From contig NZ_BJDF01000011.1 of NCBI RefSeq assembly GCF_005404815.1, positions 48,175-112,174 on the forward strand: 64,000 nt of DNA, read 5' to 3'. Positions 46,973 through 55,722 of this stretch are shown here, one piece after another. This stretch comes from Companilactobacillus huachuanensis (GTDB lineage: Bacteria > Bacillota > Bacilli > Lactobacillales > Lactobacillaceae). Under the pieces are notes generated by a model. The model had not been told where the DNA came from. It did no database searches and saw only the letters and a program-made list of their open reading frames with translations. Made by a program: the position numbers and the translations under genes. Numbering within the stretch: position 1 is the stretch's first letter; each line of letters begins with the position of its first letter.

Positions 46973-47920
46973 TTGAGTGATTTGATCGCGGTAGATTTGA
47001 AAAATAGAAACGGCTTGGTTGTTGATGGGGCAATGGCAACAGAGCTAGAAAAACGCGGCATTGATACTGACAGTGATCTTTGGTCGGCTAAAGCTTTGAT
47101 TGAAAATCCTGAAGCGATAACAGCTGTCCACGAAAGTTATTTTCAAAATGGCGCAGACGTTGCCACAACTAATACTTATCAAGCTAATGTTTCAAAATTT
47201 ATGGAACTAGGATTCAGCGAGTCCGAAAGTGAAAACTTAATAATTAAGGCTGTGGAATTAGCTAATAAAGCTCGCAATAATTATTTCAATTCTTTGCCAA
47301 AAGATGTCCGTCAAAAAAGAGCACCCCACCCTTTAGTTGCCGGTAGTGTCGGACCTTATGGTGCATATTTGGCAGATGGCAGTGAATACAGTGGAGATTA
47401 TAATTTAAGCAAGTCAGAGTATCAGGAATTTCATTATTCCAGAATGGAGTTGCTGGATCGAGCTGGAGTGGATCTGTTTGCATTTGAAACTCAACCTAAC
47501 TTTGATGAAGCCAACGCACTAGTCGACTTGTTGATTGAAAAGTTTCCTAAACAACACGCTTGGTTAACGTTTAGTGTTAAAGATGATTCGACCTTGTGTA
47601 ATGGTACATCTTTGTCGGAAGCCGTGAAATATTTCAATGGTGCTGACCAAGTTTCGGCAATTGGGGTCAATTGTACAACCTTGGAAAATATCCACGAAGT
47701 TGTTCGTAATGTTAATCAGGTGACGGATAAGCCAATTATTGTTTACCCTAATAATGGTGATATTTATGATCCCGTCACAAAAACATGGCAGGCCAGTCTT
47801 CAAGCTGACACCTTTTCTGATTTAGTGCCAGGGTGGCTAGAGGCTGGTGCCAAGTTGATTGGCGGATGCTGTCGAACAACCCCAAACGACATTAAATCAA
47901 TAAGTAATTATATTCATTAA
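46973..47920 (+). CDS. mmuM: Homocysteine S-methyltransferase
   Basis: 315-aa zinc-dependent methyltransferase that makes methionine from homocysteine and S-methylmethionine. Zinc ligands are visible as Cys in IGVNCTT (near residue 225) and the Cys pair in IGGCCRTTP (near residue 303). N-terminus LVVDGAMATELEKRGIDT is typical. The start is TTG at 46973 after GAGGAGA. It is divergent from the permease gene across 115 bp that must hold both promoters. Confidence 0.93.
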   Translation: MSDLIAVDLKNRNGLVVDGAMATELEKRGIDTDSDLWSAKALIENPEAITAVHESYFQNGADVATTNTYQANVSKFMELGFSESESENLIIKAVELANKARNNYFNSLPKDVRQKRAPHPLVAGSVGPYGAYLADGSEYSGDYNLSKSEYQEFHYSRMELLDRAGVDLFAFETQPNFDEANALVDLLIEKFPKQHAWLTFSVKDDSTLCNGTSLSEAVKYFNGADQVSAIGVNCTTLENIHEVVRNVNQVTDKPIIVYPNNGDIYDPVTKTWQASLQADTFSDLVPGWLEAGAKLIGGCCRTTPNDIKSISNYIH

Positions 47921-48002
47921 TATTCCAATACCATATATAGTGTTTTTGCGGTGATTAAATACCATATGTTCCATGTGAAACAAATTCTAAAATTATATAG
48001 CC

Positions 48003-48050
48003 AAAAGGAATGTAATTCTATTTTTTAAAAAGAATACATTCCTTTTTTTG
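48003..48050. terminator. Terminator after mmuM
   Basis: AAAGGAATGTA and TACATTCCTTTTTTT form the stem and T-run, 80 bp after the stop codon. Confidence 0.8.
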
Positions 48051-48126
48051 TTGTATTTTTTTTAATCCGATTTTTTGGGGGTAATGAATATCACAATAAT
48101 GTTTATATTACTTTTTGCGATTACTT

Positions 48127-48148
48127 TTTCACCTTTCAACCTTCAGTT
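48127..48148 (+). repeat. Solitary right terminal repeat of the SCR unit
   Basis: TTTTTCACCTTTCAACCTTC-AG matches the right end of the 329-bp units, here without its core and directly before SCR copy 17 in the opposite orientation. Confidence 0.7.
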
Positions 48149-48180
48149 AATTACTATTAATTCACGTATCAACGAACAAT

Positions 48181-48364
48181 TAGTCGGAAGAGCTGAGAGC
48201 ATTAACCAGCTGTGGATGTGGCGTTATGGCTTCAGCCATTACGCCACCGGGCGTATTTGGATACTTGCGGTTTGTGCAAGAATTCAAACCGAGGTTCGAG
48301 ACCGTTCCTCAGGCTCGAGCCGGTCCGCATAGCAGGTTAATACTCTCAGCTCTGGAGACGGCAG
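48181..48364 (-). repeat. SCR repeat copy 17
   Basis: Outer stem AGAGCTGAGAGCATTAACC with GGTTAATACTCTCAGCTCT, hairpin 1 ATGGC / GCCAT, hairpin 3 GGTTCGAG / CTCGAGCC. It lies just before the antiporter promoter. Confidence 0.93.
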
Positions 48365-48431
48365 CATACAATGAGTACATTTCATTTTAATGTGCTATAT
48401 TTATGAAGGAAAAAAACGAGGGGGCAACGCT

Positions 48432-50018
48432 ATGGGCATGATGATCTCAACCTTTATTTTGGCTTTGGCAGCTGTTGTCAGTATGTTCGCGGCACAGGTG
48501 TTTTCAAAAATTTCGGTTAACTATATTAGTATGGTTGTTGGAGTGGGGATTTTCTTGATTCCCAGTTTAGGCAGTCATATTGAAAATTTTAATTCTGATA
48601 TTTTTATTGGCCTGATTGTAGCGCCATTGCTATTTTTTGAAGGCCAAGCAACGCATTTGAATTCTGTTGGTAAAGAATTAAAACATATTGTACAAATGGC
48701 AATTTCGTTAGTTATTTTATGTATGGTTTTGGCTGGATTCGGTGTTTGGGTGGCAGCAGGTATTAGTTTACCTTTGGCCTTTATTTTGGCGGCTATCAGT
48801 ACACCTACGGATGCCACGGCGACAGAATCAGTCACAAATGGTTTAAAGATGCCTAAAAATGAAGGTACCTTTTTAAAAATGGAAGCATTATTTAATGATG
48901 CTTCAGGAATTATTTTATTGAATATGGCTACGCTTTGGTACGTTAACGGTTATATCAATTATCAAGAAACAATTATCGATTTTCTTATTTCAGCAGTTGG
49001 TGGAGTGGCAGTTGGTTTTGCATTTGCCTGGGTAATGGTGCTATTCCGCCAAATTTTAATACGAACGTCTTACAACTCACTAAATTCCCAGATTTTATTG
49101 TATATTGTTGAACCGTTTGTTCTATATTATTTATCTGAGCAGATTCATATTTCAGGTATCATCGCAGTAGTCTGTGCGGGATTAGTTTCGAACGCAGAAT
49201 CACAACGGAGTCGATTAACAAATGCTCAACAAGTTCATTTTGGCGATGATGTTCAAAAAATGATTACAGAAATTTTCAACAGTATAGTTTTTGTCATATT
49301 AGGGTTCATGTTTACAAAAATCATTTTCGATGAACGTTTTTCGACTGATTCACTGAAATGGTTGGCTATTGGTACAATTTTATATGTTGTTAATGTTTTG
49401 ACACGTTACGTTTATGGACGCTTGCGATTAAAGTTTAATAATCGTTCCGGCTGGATTTTTTCATTAGGTGGAGTTCATGGAGCTGTCACATTGGCACTGG
49501 CCTATACTTTGGCCGAATATCATGTTAAAAATTCTGATTTCAATTTAATTTTGATGTCAGAGAGTGTCCTGATTATTCTGAGCTTAATTGTTCCAACAAT
49601 CGTCTTCAGATTTGTTTTGAAGCATGAGGCAACAAATAGTGAAATTGATGAAGAGGTTGCTGAGATCCGTGTTAATATGGTTCATCAAGCAATCGTGACA
49701 ATTAATAAAATGTATTTACCAGATAATGTTAAGAAATCAGTTACGTTTGATTTAATGGCTCAAAAGCAACGAACTAGGACGCGTGATTTTGTCAGAGAGT
49801 GGTTGGAAGTTGTTAAACATTCTGAATTTACTGGGGCAGAAAAGGAACTCGAGATGCGGGCATTCATGACGGCCTTTGAGCAAGAAAGACAGTATTTGGA
49901 TATGATTTCGCAGAGTGAAGTTAAATATCAAAATTATGTTTTTAAATTATATAATGAAATTCTGATGGCGGAGTCATTGGTTATTGGACCAACCGTTTCA
50001 GAGGATGAAACTGAATAA
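48432..50018 (+). CDS. CPA1-family Na+/H+ antiporter (NhaP-like)
   Basis: 528 aa: twelve or so transmembrane helices (residues 1-400), then a cytosolic tail of about 125 residues rich in charged helices. The ion-binding region is seen in STPTDATATESV and EALFNDASGIILLN, with conserved Asp residues. It exchanges Na+ or K+ for H+, supporting pH and salt homeostasis. ATG 48432 behind GAGGGGGC was chosen; the longer frame is not supported. SCR remnant 18 follows within 9 bp. Confidence 0.9.
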   Translation: MGMMISTFILALAAVVSMFAAQVFSKISVNYISMVVGVGIFLIPSLGSHIENFNSDIFIGLIVAPLLFFEGQATHLNSVGKELKHIVQMAISLVILCMVLAGFGVWVAAGISLPLAFILAAISTPTDATATESVTNGLKMPKNEGTFLKMEALFNDASGIILLNMATLWYVNGYINYQETIIDFLISAVGGVAVGFAFAWVMVLFRQILIRTSYNSLNSQILLYIVEPFVLYYLSEQIHISGIIAVVCAGLVSNAESQRSRLTNAQQVHFGDDVQKMITEIFNSIVFVILGFMFTKIIFDERFSTDSLKWLAIGTILYVVNVLTRYVYGRLRLKFNNRSGWIFSLGGVHGAVTLALAYTLAEYHVKNSDFNLILMSESVLIILSLIVPTIVFRFVLKHEATNSEIDEEVAEIRVNMVHQAIVTINKMYLPDNVKKSVTFDLMAQKQRTRTRDFVREWLEVVKHSEFTGAEKELEMRAFMTAFEQERQYLDMISQSEVKYQNYVFKLYNEILMAESLVIGPTVSEDETE

Positions 50019-50026
50019 GGTTAAGT

Positions 50027-50054
50027 ATGCCGTTTCCAAATCTGTAGACGGGAT
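50027..50054. repeat. SCR remnant 18 (end-to-end scar)
   Basis: GCCGTTTCCA-AATC-TGTAGACGGG joins left and right SCR termini with no core. Same CAAATCTG junction as at 20736-20761. It begins 9 bp after the antiporter stop codon. Confidence 0.75.
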
Positions 50055-50177
50055 ATTTAACTAGCACCATGCATATACTAAATGACTAGCGTTAATTAAT
50101 ACTCGAACTTCAAAAACTTGCTAATATACAAGCTGATAGCAGAATATGCTATTGATTTACTTAAAGAAGATGAGTTT

Positions 50178-50927
50178 ATGAAGAGATTTACACAAGTTTT
50201 ATTATTTTCTTCATTATTAGCACTTGGTGCTGGAGCAACCGCAATTTCCGGTCCTACAACTGCTAAAGCTGATGATAATTATTACGGCTACACAGCAATT
50301 GCAACTTCCGTTGTGACGGTTAGAGATACTGGTGCGCAAATTTATAATTCTTACGGAATTCCAACAGGAAAATATTTACCAATGAATTCAGAGTGGAAGA
50401 CTAATCTGGAAAACACACTCTATAATGGTTCATATTATGGAATTGGTACTGACGAATATGTTAAAGCTTCTGATGTTCACTACAAGATGGAAGCTGGATT
50501 TAGCGGCAATGGTATCCAATCGGCCGGAAACTATGATGGCGTTGTAGTAACTTCTGATTATGGGGCTGCACTTTATGATGCTAGTGGATCACCAATTGGA
50601 AAAACATTGCCAGATGGTTCAGTTTGGAAGATTGATCAGATAAATAATGTTGACAGTGGTACTTATTATCGGGTTGGTTCAGGTGAATATGTTAGTGGTA
50701 CAGATGTCCGTGTTTATGAGGCTGGATTTACCAGAGCAACTAGTCAAGTTATAACAACGAGACCCGGTCCACCAACTGCGTTATATGATGTCAACGGTCA
50801 ACTGATTACTGATCGGGCTTTGGCACCAAATACTAAGTGGTATGCCGACGAGATTTCCAATACTGGCGGCGTGGGTTACTTACGTGTTGCAACTAATGAA
50901 TATGTTATTGCTGCTGATGTATATTAA
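50178..50927 (+). CDS. Secreted S-layer-associated (SLAP-like) repeat protein
   Basis: 249 aa. Signal peptide: KRFTQVLLFSSLLALGAGATA with a cleavage site near A-K-A-D-D. The mature part is three tandem repeats of about 60 residues, each with a Y-D/S-x-x-G turn, a W-K or W-Y near the middle and an end of the form G-T/S-x-E-Y-V-x-A/G-x-D-V. This matches SLAP-type domains that bind secondary cell-wall polymers in lactobacilli. No catalytic domain is present, so it may be a small coat or anchoring protein. ATG 50178 follows GATGAG. Terminator downstream makes it single-gene. Confidence 0.82.
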   Translation: MKRFTQVLLFSSLLALGAGATAISGPTTAKADDNYYGYTAIATSVVTVRDTGAQIYNSYGIPTGKYLPMNSEWKTNLENTLYNGSYYGIGTDEYVKASDVHYKMEAGFSGNGIQSAGNYDGVVVTSDYGAALYDASGSPIGKTLPDGSVWKIDQINNVDSGTYYRVGSGEYVSGTDVRVYEAGFTRATSQVITTRPGPPTALYDVNGQLITDRALAPNTKWYADEISNTGGVGYLRVATNEYVIAADVY

Positions 50928-50970
50928 TTTCTAAAAATAATCATATGTGAATTTAATTTAAAAATTTGTC

Positions 50971-51025
50971 AAAAAGAGACTGTCCTCCACTTGAAGTAAT
51001 CAAGTGAGAGACAGTCTCCTTTTTT
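50971..51025. terminator. Terminator after the SLAP-like gene
   Basis: AAAAAGAGACTGTC pairs with GACAGTCTCCTTTTTT; inner arms CACTTG / CAAGTG extend the stem. Confidence 0.9.
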
Positions 51026-51057
51026 CACATAACTAAAGGTTGAAAATTTAATTAGGT

Positions 51058-51240
51058 ATGCCGTTTCCAGAGCTGAGAGTATTCATTTGCTGCGCGGAAC
51101 GGACCGAGCCAAAGAGCGGTCTCGCACCTCGGTTGAAGCCTCGCAAAAATCGCGAGTTTTCAACACGCCCGGTGGTGTAATTGCTGAAGCAATAACGCCA
51201 CTTTCGCTGCAAATGAATACTCTCAGCTCTTCCAACTAGT
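51058..51240 (+). repeat. SCR repeat copy 19
   Basis: Core with left terminal repeat CTAAAGGTTGAAAA at 51033. Outer stem AGAGCTGAGAGTATTCATTT / AAATGAATACTCTCAGCTCT, hairpin 1 ATTGC-TGAA-GCAAT. The right terminal repeat is lost. Confidence 0.93.
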
Positions 51241-51329
51241 TTTTTTAATGGGCGGAACAATAAAATGAAGACTTCCAATTGTTTAAACAAATGAACTCTA
51301 ATTTTATAAAAACTTTTTATCTAAAATTA

Positions 51330-51379
51330 GTTGCATAATGCACCTAATCGTGTTATTTTAAATGAGTGCAAAACGCACT
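51330..51379 (+). promoter_or_regulatory. Probable MarR operators before the quinone reductase gene
   Basis: GTTGCATAATGCAC (51330-51343) and AGTGCAAAACGCACT (51365-51379) are similar inverted repeats flanking a promoter-like region. The MarR regulator encoded downstream is the likely binder. Confidence 0.65.
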
Positions 51380-51422
51380 TAATTATAAAAACAAAATAAC
51401 ATTAAAAAAGAGGTAGTAAATT

Positions 51423-52376
51423 ATGAAAGCAGCAATTGTAACAGAAAAGGGTAAAGCACCAATTTATGGAGATTTTGATGAACCAGAATTAAAAGAAGGT
51501 AACGTAATCGTTGATGTTAAGGCATCGGCATTGAGCAATCTGACGAAGATGCGCGCTATGGGACAGCATTATTCAGCCGATTCAATTTATCCAAATGTTG
51601 CCGGAACTGACGGCGTTGGGATTTTGAATGGCAAGAGAGTATATTTCTTGGCTACCAATGCACCTTATGGTTCCTTAGCAGAAAAAACTTTGATTAATGA
51701 ACATTTAATCTTACCATTACCAGATGGAATTGACGATGTTACGGCAGCGGCAATCGCGAATCCAGGGATGTCTTCATGGACGGCTTTAGTAAGTCGAGCT
51801 CACTTTGAAGCCGGACAAACTGTCTTAATCAATGGGGCAACTGGAACGGCAGGAAGTTTGGCTGTTAAAATTGCTTATCATATGGGAGCTAAGAAAGTTA
51901 TCGTTACTGGTCGTAATAGCGAGAAATTAAGCAGATTAGGTGCTGATGAAATGGTAGCTTTCGACATGAATGCCGAAGGTGGAGCAGATAAGTTTACCGC
52001 TGATTTGGTAAAGCAGATGCAAGCTGGCGTTGATGTTGTCCTAGATTACTTATGGGGTGACAGTGCCATTGCTATTATGAAAGCTGTCGCAATGTTTGGT
52101 GGTCACAATGCTACACGGTTTGTCAGTATCGGAGCGTCTGCTGGACAAGCTGATATTGCTTTACCATCAGCAGTCTTGCGTTCTTCAGCAATTGAAATTT
52201 TAGGCAGCGGTGTCAAAAGTGCAACTATGCCACAATTGATTTCAGCCATCAATGGGGTCTTTCAATGGGCCGCAAAAGAGAAAATAACTATGAAAACCAA
52301 TAATTTTGATTTGTCAGAAATCGGTGAAGCATGGAATGCACCATTGACACCACGTGCAGTTGTGACGGTGAAATAA
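51423..52376 (+). CDS. Zinc-free medium-chain alcohol dehydrogenase / quinone oxidoreductase
   Basis: 317 aa MDR-family protein with the NADPH-binding motif INGATGTAGSLAVKIA (near residue 137) and the family start KAAIVTEKGKAPIYGDFDEPELKEGNVIV. Zinc ligands of classic alcohol dehydrogenases are absent, pointing to the quinone or enone reductase group. It overlaps the MarR gene by one base (TAATG), so both are co-transcribed and probably respond to electrophile stress. Confidence 0.88.
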   Translation: MKAAIVTEKGKAPIYGDFDEPELKEGNVIVDVKASALSNLTKMRAMGQHYSADSIYPNVAGTDGVGILNGKRVYFLATNAPYGSLAEKTLINEHLILPLPDGIDDVTAAAIANPGMSSWTALVSRAHFEAGQTVLINGATGTAGSLAVKIAYHMGAKKVIVTGRNSEKLSRLGADEMVAFDMNAEGGADKFTADLVKQMQAGVDVVLDYLWGDSAIAIMKAVAMFGGHNATRFVSIGASAGQADIALPSAVLRSSAIEILGSGVKSATMPQLISAINGVFQWAAKEKITMKTNNFDLSEIGEAWNAPLTPRAVVTVK

Positions 52377-52828
52377 TGGAGAATGAATTGATCAAAGCAT
52401 TAATAACAATTGTTTCGTTTTTCAATCGAACTGATCGTGATAAAGCCTTCATTAAAGATGCTGGTGTTGATTTAGAAGTTACGTCATTTCAGCTTTTCGC
52501 TACCATTGGACGTGAACAGCCGACAAATGTCAGTGAATTAGCCAATATGCTAGGAAAAAGCCATTCCAGTGTCAGCCGACAAATCGATAAACTTGAGAAG
52601 AAGGACTTGGTGACGACTAAAGACGGGACTGCTGATGCCAGAGTTCGTTCGATTGAATTATCGTTAGATGGTGAAAAACTAAAAGCGATTTTAGACAAAA
52701 CTAGAATGAATAATATTAGTAAGGCGCTAGATGATTGGTCGGATACTGAAAAAAATGAGCTGCTTAAAAATTTACAACATCTGGCAACCACTCTTAACAA
52801 TTTTGAAGATACTGATTCCAGCAAATAA
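52376..52828 (+). CDS. MarR-family regulator
   Basis: 150 aa winged HTH: PTNVSELANMLGKSHSSVSRQIDKLEKKDLVTTKDGTADARVRSIELS broken across residues 48-100 with the wing D-A-R-V-R. It starts at ATG 52376, sharing one base with the stop of the reductase gene. Probably represses that gene and itself through the palindromes at 51330-51379. Ligand unknown. Confidence 0.88.
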   Translation: MENELIKALITIVSFFNRTDRDKAFIKDAGVDLEVTSFQLFATIGREQPTNVSELANMLGKSHSSVSRQIDKLEKKDLVTTKDGTADARVRSIELSLDGEKLKAILDKTRMNNISKALDDWSDTEKNELLKNLQHLATTLNNFEDTDSSK

Positions 52829-52872
52829 AAAAAGATTGAAGTCTGCACATATATGACTTCAATTTTTTTTCG
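52829..52872. terminator. Terminator after the reductase-MarR operon
   Basis: ATTGAAGTC and GACTTCAAT with flanking A and T runs, at the stop codon. Confidence 0.9.
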
Positions 52873-52880
52873 TATTATCA

Positions 52881-53199
52881 GCTAAAGGCTGAAAGTTTAG
52901 TTAAATATGCCGTTTCCAGAGCTGAGAGTATTCAATTGCTGCGCGGAACGGTTCGAGCCAAAGTGCGGTCTCGAACTTCGGTTGAAGCCTCGCAAAAACC
53001 GCGAGTCTTCAACACGACCGGTGGCGTAAGGACTAAAGTCCTAACGCCACTTTCGCTGCAAATGAATACTCTCAGCTCTTCCAACTAGTTTATTTTTTAT
53101 AGAAGGAATAATAAAACGAAAATTCCTAATTATTTAAATAAATTAGATTTAGGCCTGTAACATTGGAGGTTATATTAGTTTTTCACCATTCAACCTTTA
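52881..53199 (+). mobile_element. SCR copy 20 in a TIR-bounded unit with target duplication
   Basis: Ends GCTAAAGGCTGAAAG and CATTCAACCTTTA. ATTATCA flanks both ends (52874-52880 and 53200-53206). Core 52907-53089, outer stem AGAGCTGAGAGTATTCA, hairpin 1 AGGACT / AGTCCT. Confidence 0.88.
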
Positions 53200-53282
53200 A
53201 TTATCAAGCACATCAGTTTTAATTTTAGATTATTTAATTGTAAACTATTAGATAGTAAATTACGGTTTCGGAGGGCAAGCAT

Positions 53283-53825
53283 ATCGATAAGAAGGAATTA
53301 CGTAAACAGCAGACAAAACAATTACATAAAAATAAAACACTAACTCGTATTGAAGGATTACAGCTACTTAAAAAATTACAGGATACTTCTGAGTGGAAGA
53401 ATGCCAAGACCATTGCAACCACTGTTAGTTCACTTATTGAAGTTCCCACAACACCAATTATTGAGGCTGCCCAAGCAGAAGACAAGCAAGTTTTTCTACC
53501 AAAAACAATGCCTCACCGTCAAATGGCTTTTCTACCATTTACAAATAGTGATGATTTGGTAAGAAGTGATTATGGAATACTCGAACCAGTATATAACGAG
53601 AATTTGGTCAACCAAACACCCGATTTAGTCATTGTTCCAGGGTTGGCCTTCGCAGAGGATTCAAATTATCGAGTTGGTTTTGGTGGCGGCTATTATGATC
53701 GTTTCTTGGCAAAATATACTGGTAAAACAGTGGCTTTAGTTCCATCTGCTATGTATTTTGACACGGCAGATTGGGAAATTGAGGATTATGATATTAAGAT
53801 TCAAAAATTGATCTGTGTGAATTAA
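53283..53825 (+). CDS. 5-formyltetrahydrofolate cyclo-ligase with an apparent ATC start
   Basis: 180 aa. N-terminus (I/M)DKKELRKQQTKQLHKNK matches the family start. GFGGGYYDRFLAKY is the hallmark ATP/substrate loop near residue 140. It converts 5-formyl-THF to 5,10-methenyl-THF using ATP. There is no ATG, GTG or TTG in frame between the upstream stop at 53256 and Met at 53508, which would lose the N-terminal half. GGAGGG at 53270-53275 lies seven bases before ATC 53283, exactly where a start should be. Either ATC is used, or the ATG was changed to ATC and expression is weak. Confidence 0.82.
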   Translation: MDKKELRKQQTKQLHKNKTLTRIEGLQLLKKLQDTSEWKNAKTIATTVSSLIEVPTTPIIEAAQAEDKQVFLPKTMPHRQMAFLPFTNSDDLVRSDYGILEPVYNENLVNQTPDLVIVPGLAFAEDSNYRVGFGGGYYDRFLAKYTGKTVALVPSAMYFDTADWEIEDYDIKIQKLICVN

Positions 53826-53871
53826 AAGTAATGTATTTAACATAAGAAAATTTGATATTTTCAGCAACAAA

Positions 53872-53919
53872 ATGAGTTGTATCATACTTAATTATTTGGT
53901 TCTTTAAGTGTGATACAAC
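53872..53919. repeat. Short hairpin repeat (family 2)
   Basis: GAGTTGTATCATACTTAA and TTAAGTGTGATACAACTC, with one mismatch, ending in a T-run. It lies 50 bp after the cyclo-ligase stop and may end that transcript. Confidence 0.85.
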
Positions 53920-53997
53920 TCATTTTTAATCCAAATTATTGTACTAGGTAGTCTAAAGGTGTTAACATAGTTACTTGCTGGAAACAATTGTAGATAC

Positions 53998-54034
53998 TAA
54001 AAAACCGATCATGATTTTCATCATAATCGGTTTA
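53998..54034 (-). terminator. Terminator of the tRNA-Lys gene
   Basis: On the minus strand AAACCGATTATGATGA and TCATGATCGGTTTTTT form a stem and T-run, 18 bp after the tRNA. Confidence 0.85.
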
Positions 54035-54051
54035 AGCGAGAATCGCATTTA

Positions 54052-54124
54052 TGGGTGGTTGGGGGATCGAACCCCAGACCCACGGATTAAGAGTCCGTTG
54101 CTCTGCCAGCTGAGCTAACCACCC
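54052..54124 (-). tRNA. tRNA-Lys (CTT anticodon)
   Basis: Reverse strand folds as a 73-nt tRNA: acceptor stem GGGTGGT / ACCACCC, D-arm GCTCAGCTGGCAGAGC, anticodon loop CTCTTAA between ACGGA and TCCGT, T-arm CTGGGGTTCGATCCCCCAA-like. The anticodon reads CTT. CCA is not encoded. It is convergent with the cyclo-ligase gene and divergent from walR. Confidence 0.95.
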
Positions 54125-54248
54125 ATGTATCTGTGTTGATTGCGTATCTCTCTCAACCAACGAGATATATCATACCATAAGCCCCAAATTTCTGACAAGT
54201 CTTTTTTTGAAAAAAATTTAAAAAATTTAACCCTGCTTTATGGTGCTT

Positions 54249-54277
54249 TTGTTTTAATAACTAATAACTTGTATAAT
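54249..54277 (+). promoter_or_regulatory. walR promoter
   Basis: TTGTTT (54249-54254), a 17-bp spacer and TATAAT (54272-54277), 25 bp before the walR start. Confidence 0.65.
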
Positions 54278-54301
54278 ATTCACGTCAAGGAGATAAATTA
54301 T

Positions 54302-55003
54302 ATGGCTAAAAAAATTCTAGTAGTAGATGATGAAAAACCAATTTCCGACATTGTTAAATATAATTTGGAAAATGAAGGCTACGAAGTCATAACTGCTTTT
54401 GATGGACAAGAAGCTTTGGATAAAGTTGATGAGGATGATCCAGATCTAATTTTGCTTGATTTAATGCTTCCGGTTATTGACGGTCTTGAAGTAGCAAGAA
54501 CTATCAGAAAAACTAAAGATACTCCAATTATTATGTTAACGGCCAAGGATACCGAAATTGATAAGGTTATTGGCCTAGAACTTGGGGCAGATGATTATGT
54601 CACTAAGCCATTCTCTAATCGGGAATTAGTTGCTCGTGTTAAGGCACGTTTAAGAACCCAAACACACGCTCACAGTGAAGATACTAAAACTAGTGAGATT
54701 AAAATTGGGGATTTAACCATTCTTCCCGATGCTTATACTGTCACAAAAAACGGTAAGGAAATTGAATTAACTCATCGTGAGTTCGAATTGTTACATTATC
54801 TAGCTCAACACATTGGACAAGTAATGAAACGTGAACACTTGCTTCAAACAGTGTGGGGCTATGATTATTTTGGTGATGTCAGAACGGTTGACGTTACTGT
54901 AAGACGCCTACGTGAAAAGATTGAAAACAATCCTAGTCAACCAGAATGGTTAATGACAAGACGTGGCGTTGGTTACTATTTGAGAGATCCAGATAGTGAG
55001 TAA
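54302..55003 (+). CDS. walR: Cell-wall response regulator WalR
   Basis: 233-aa OmpR-family regulator: receiver domain with Asp53 in LILLDLMLP and acidic pair DD9-10, output winged helix from about residue 130 ([39 protein letters not shown]). It controls wall hydrolase genes and is normally essential. ATG 54302 after AAGGAGATAAATT was chosen; the longer frame to 54140 runs through the promoter. Unlike the usual tight walR-walK arrangement, a terminator and two SCR copies lie between it and walK. Confidence 0.96.
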   Translation: MAKKILVVDDEKPISDIVKYNLENEGYEVITAFDGQEALDKVDEDDPDLILLDLMLPVIDGLEVARTIRKTKDTPIIMLTAKDTEIDKVIGLELGADDYVTKPFSNRELVARVKARLRTQTHAHSEDTKTSEIKIGDLTILPDAYTVTKNGKEIELTHREFELLHYLAQHIGQVMKREHLLQTVWGYDYFGDVRTVDVTVRRLREKIENNPSQPEWLMTRRGVGYYLRDPDSE

Positions 55004-55109
55004 TAGATAGGAAGTAAAATATCTTTAGAACTAAGAGTATTCTTCCATTACAAATAAATACTATACTACTCATAAGTTGGATAATTTCCGACTGTGTTGG
55101 TAATTCTAC

Positions 55110-55155
55110 TAAAAAAACTGATTGGCATGAAAAATGCGAGTCAGTTTTTTTTATA
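55110..55155 (+). terminator. Terminator between walR and walK
   Basis: AAAAACTGATTGGCAT-GAAAA-ATGCGAGTCAGTTTTTTTT, a 12-bp stem with T-run, 107 bp after the walR stop. Confidence 0.88.
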
Positions 55156-55187
55156 GTTATAACTAAAGGTTGAAAGTTTAATTAAGT

Positions 55188-55370
55188 ATGCCGTCTCCAG
55201 AGCTGAGAGTATTCAATTGCTGCGCGGAACGGCCCGAGCCAAAGTGCGGTCTCGGACCCCGGTTGAAGCCTCGCAAAACCCGCGAGTCTCCAACACGCCC
55301 GGTGGTGTAATTGCTGAAGCAATAACGCCACTTTCGCTGCAAATGAATACTCTCAGCTCTTCCAACTAGT
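55188..55370 (+). repeat. SCR repeat copy 21
   Basis: Core with left terminal repeat CTAAAGGTTGAAAG at 55163. Outer stem AGAGCTGAGAGTATTCA / TGAATACTCTCAGCTCT, hairpin 1 ATTGC-TGAA-GCAAT. Faces copy 22 inside the walR-walK gap. Confidence 0.94.
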
Positions 55371-55476
55371 TTATTTTTTAATAGAAGTAGCAATAAAAAG
55401 AAGATTTTTGATTATTTAAATAAATTAACCATAGGCTTTTAACAACAATAGTTATAATTCCAAATCAAAGTAATTC

Positions 55477-55665
55477 TAGCCGGAGGTCATCAGTGATTTT
55501 TGTACGCTGTGGAGGTGGCGTTAGTGCTTTAGCACTTACACCACAGGGCGACTTTGGAGACTTACCGGTTTGTGGTAAGGCTTCAAAGCGAGGTTCGAGA
55601 CCGTTTCTCAGGCTCGGACCGGTCCTCATAGCGGACAAAAAATCACTGATGACCGGAGGCGGCAT
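55477..55665 (-). repeat. SCR repeat copy 22 (divergent lineage)
   Basis: Outer stem GGTCATCAGTGATTTTTTGT-like arms (CCGGAGGTCATCAGTGATTT / AAATCACTGATGACCGGAGG allowing small gaps), hairpin 1 AGTGC / GCACT, hairpin 3 GGTTCGAG / CTCGGACC. It ends 57 bp before the walK start and so lies in or near its promoter. Confidence 0.9.
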
Positions 55666-55722
55666 ATTTAACCAGGAAGCTGTATAATATAACCAAGTCT
55701 GTACAATTTAGGTGGAAATATT

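Noticed and set aside
53350..53562. Frame of 70 codons inside the cyclo-ligase gene, and a short 105-codon version starting at Met 53508
   Set aside because: The first is a shadow. The second would lose the conserved N-terminal half; the full frame opening at 53283 is supported by a ribosome site and family match.
55163..55462. Eight-base AGTTATAA near both ends of SCR copy 21 as a target duplication
   Set aside because: The right-hand match lies inside the normal tail of the unit (AACAACAATGGTTATATT-like), so it is probably a coincidence in conserved sequence.
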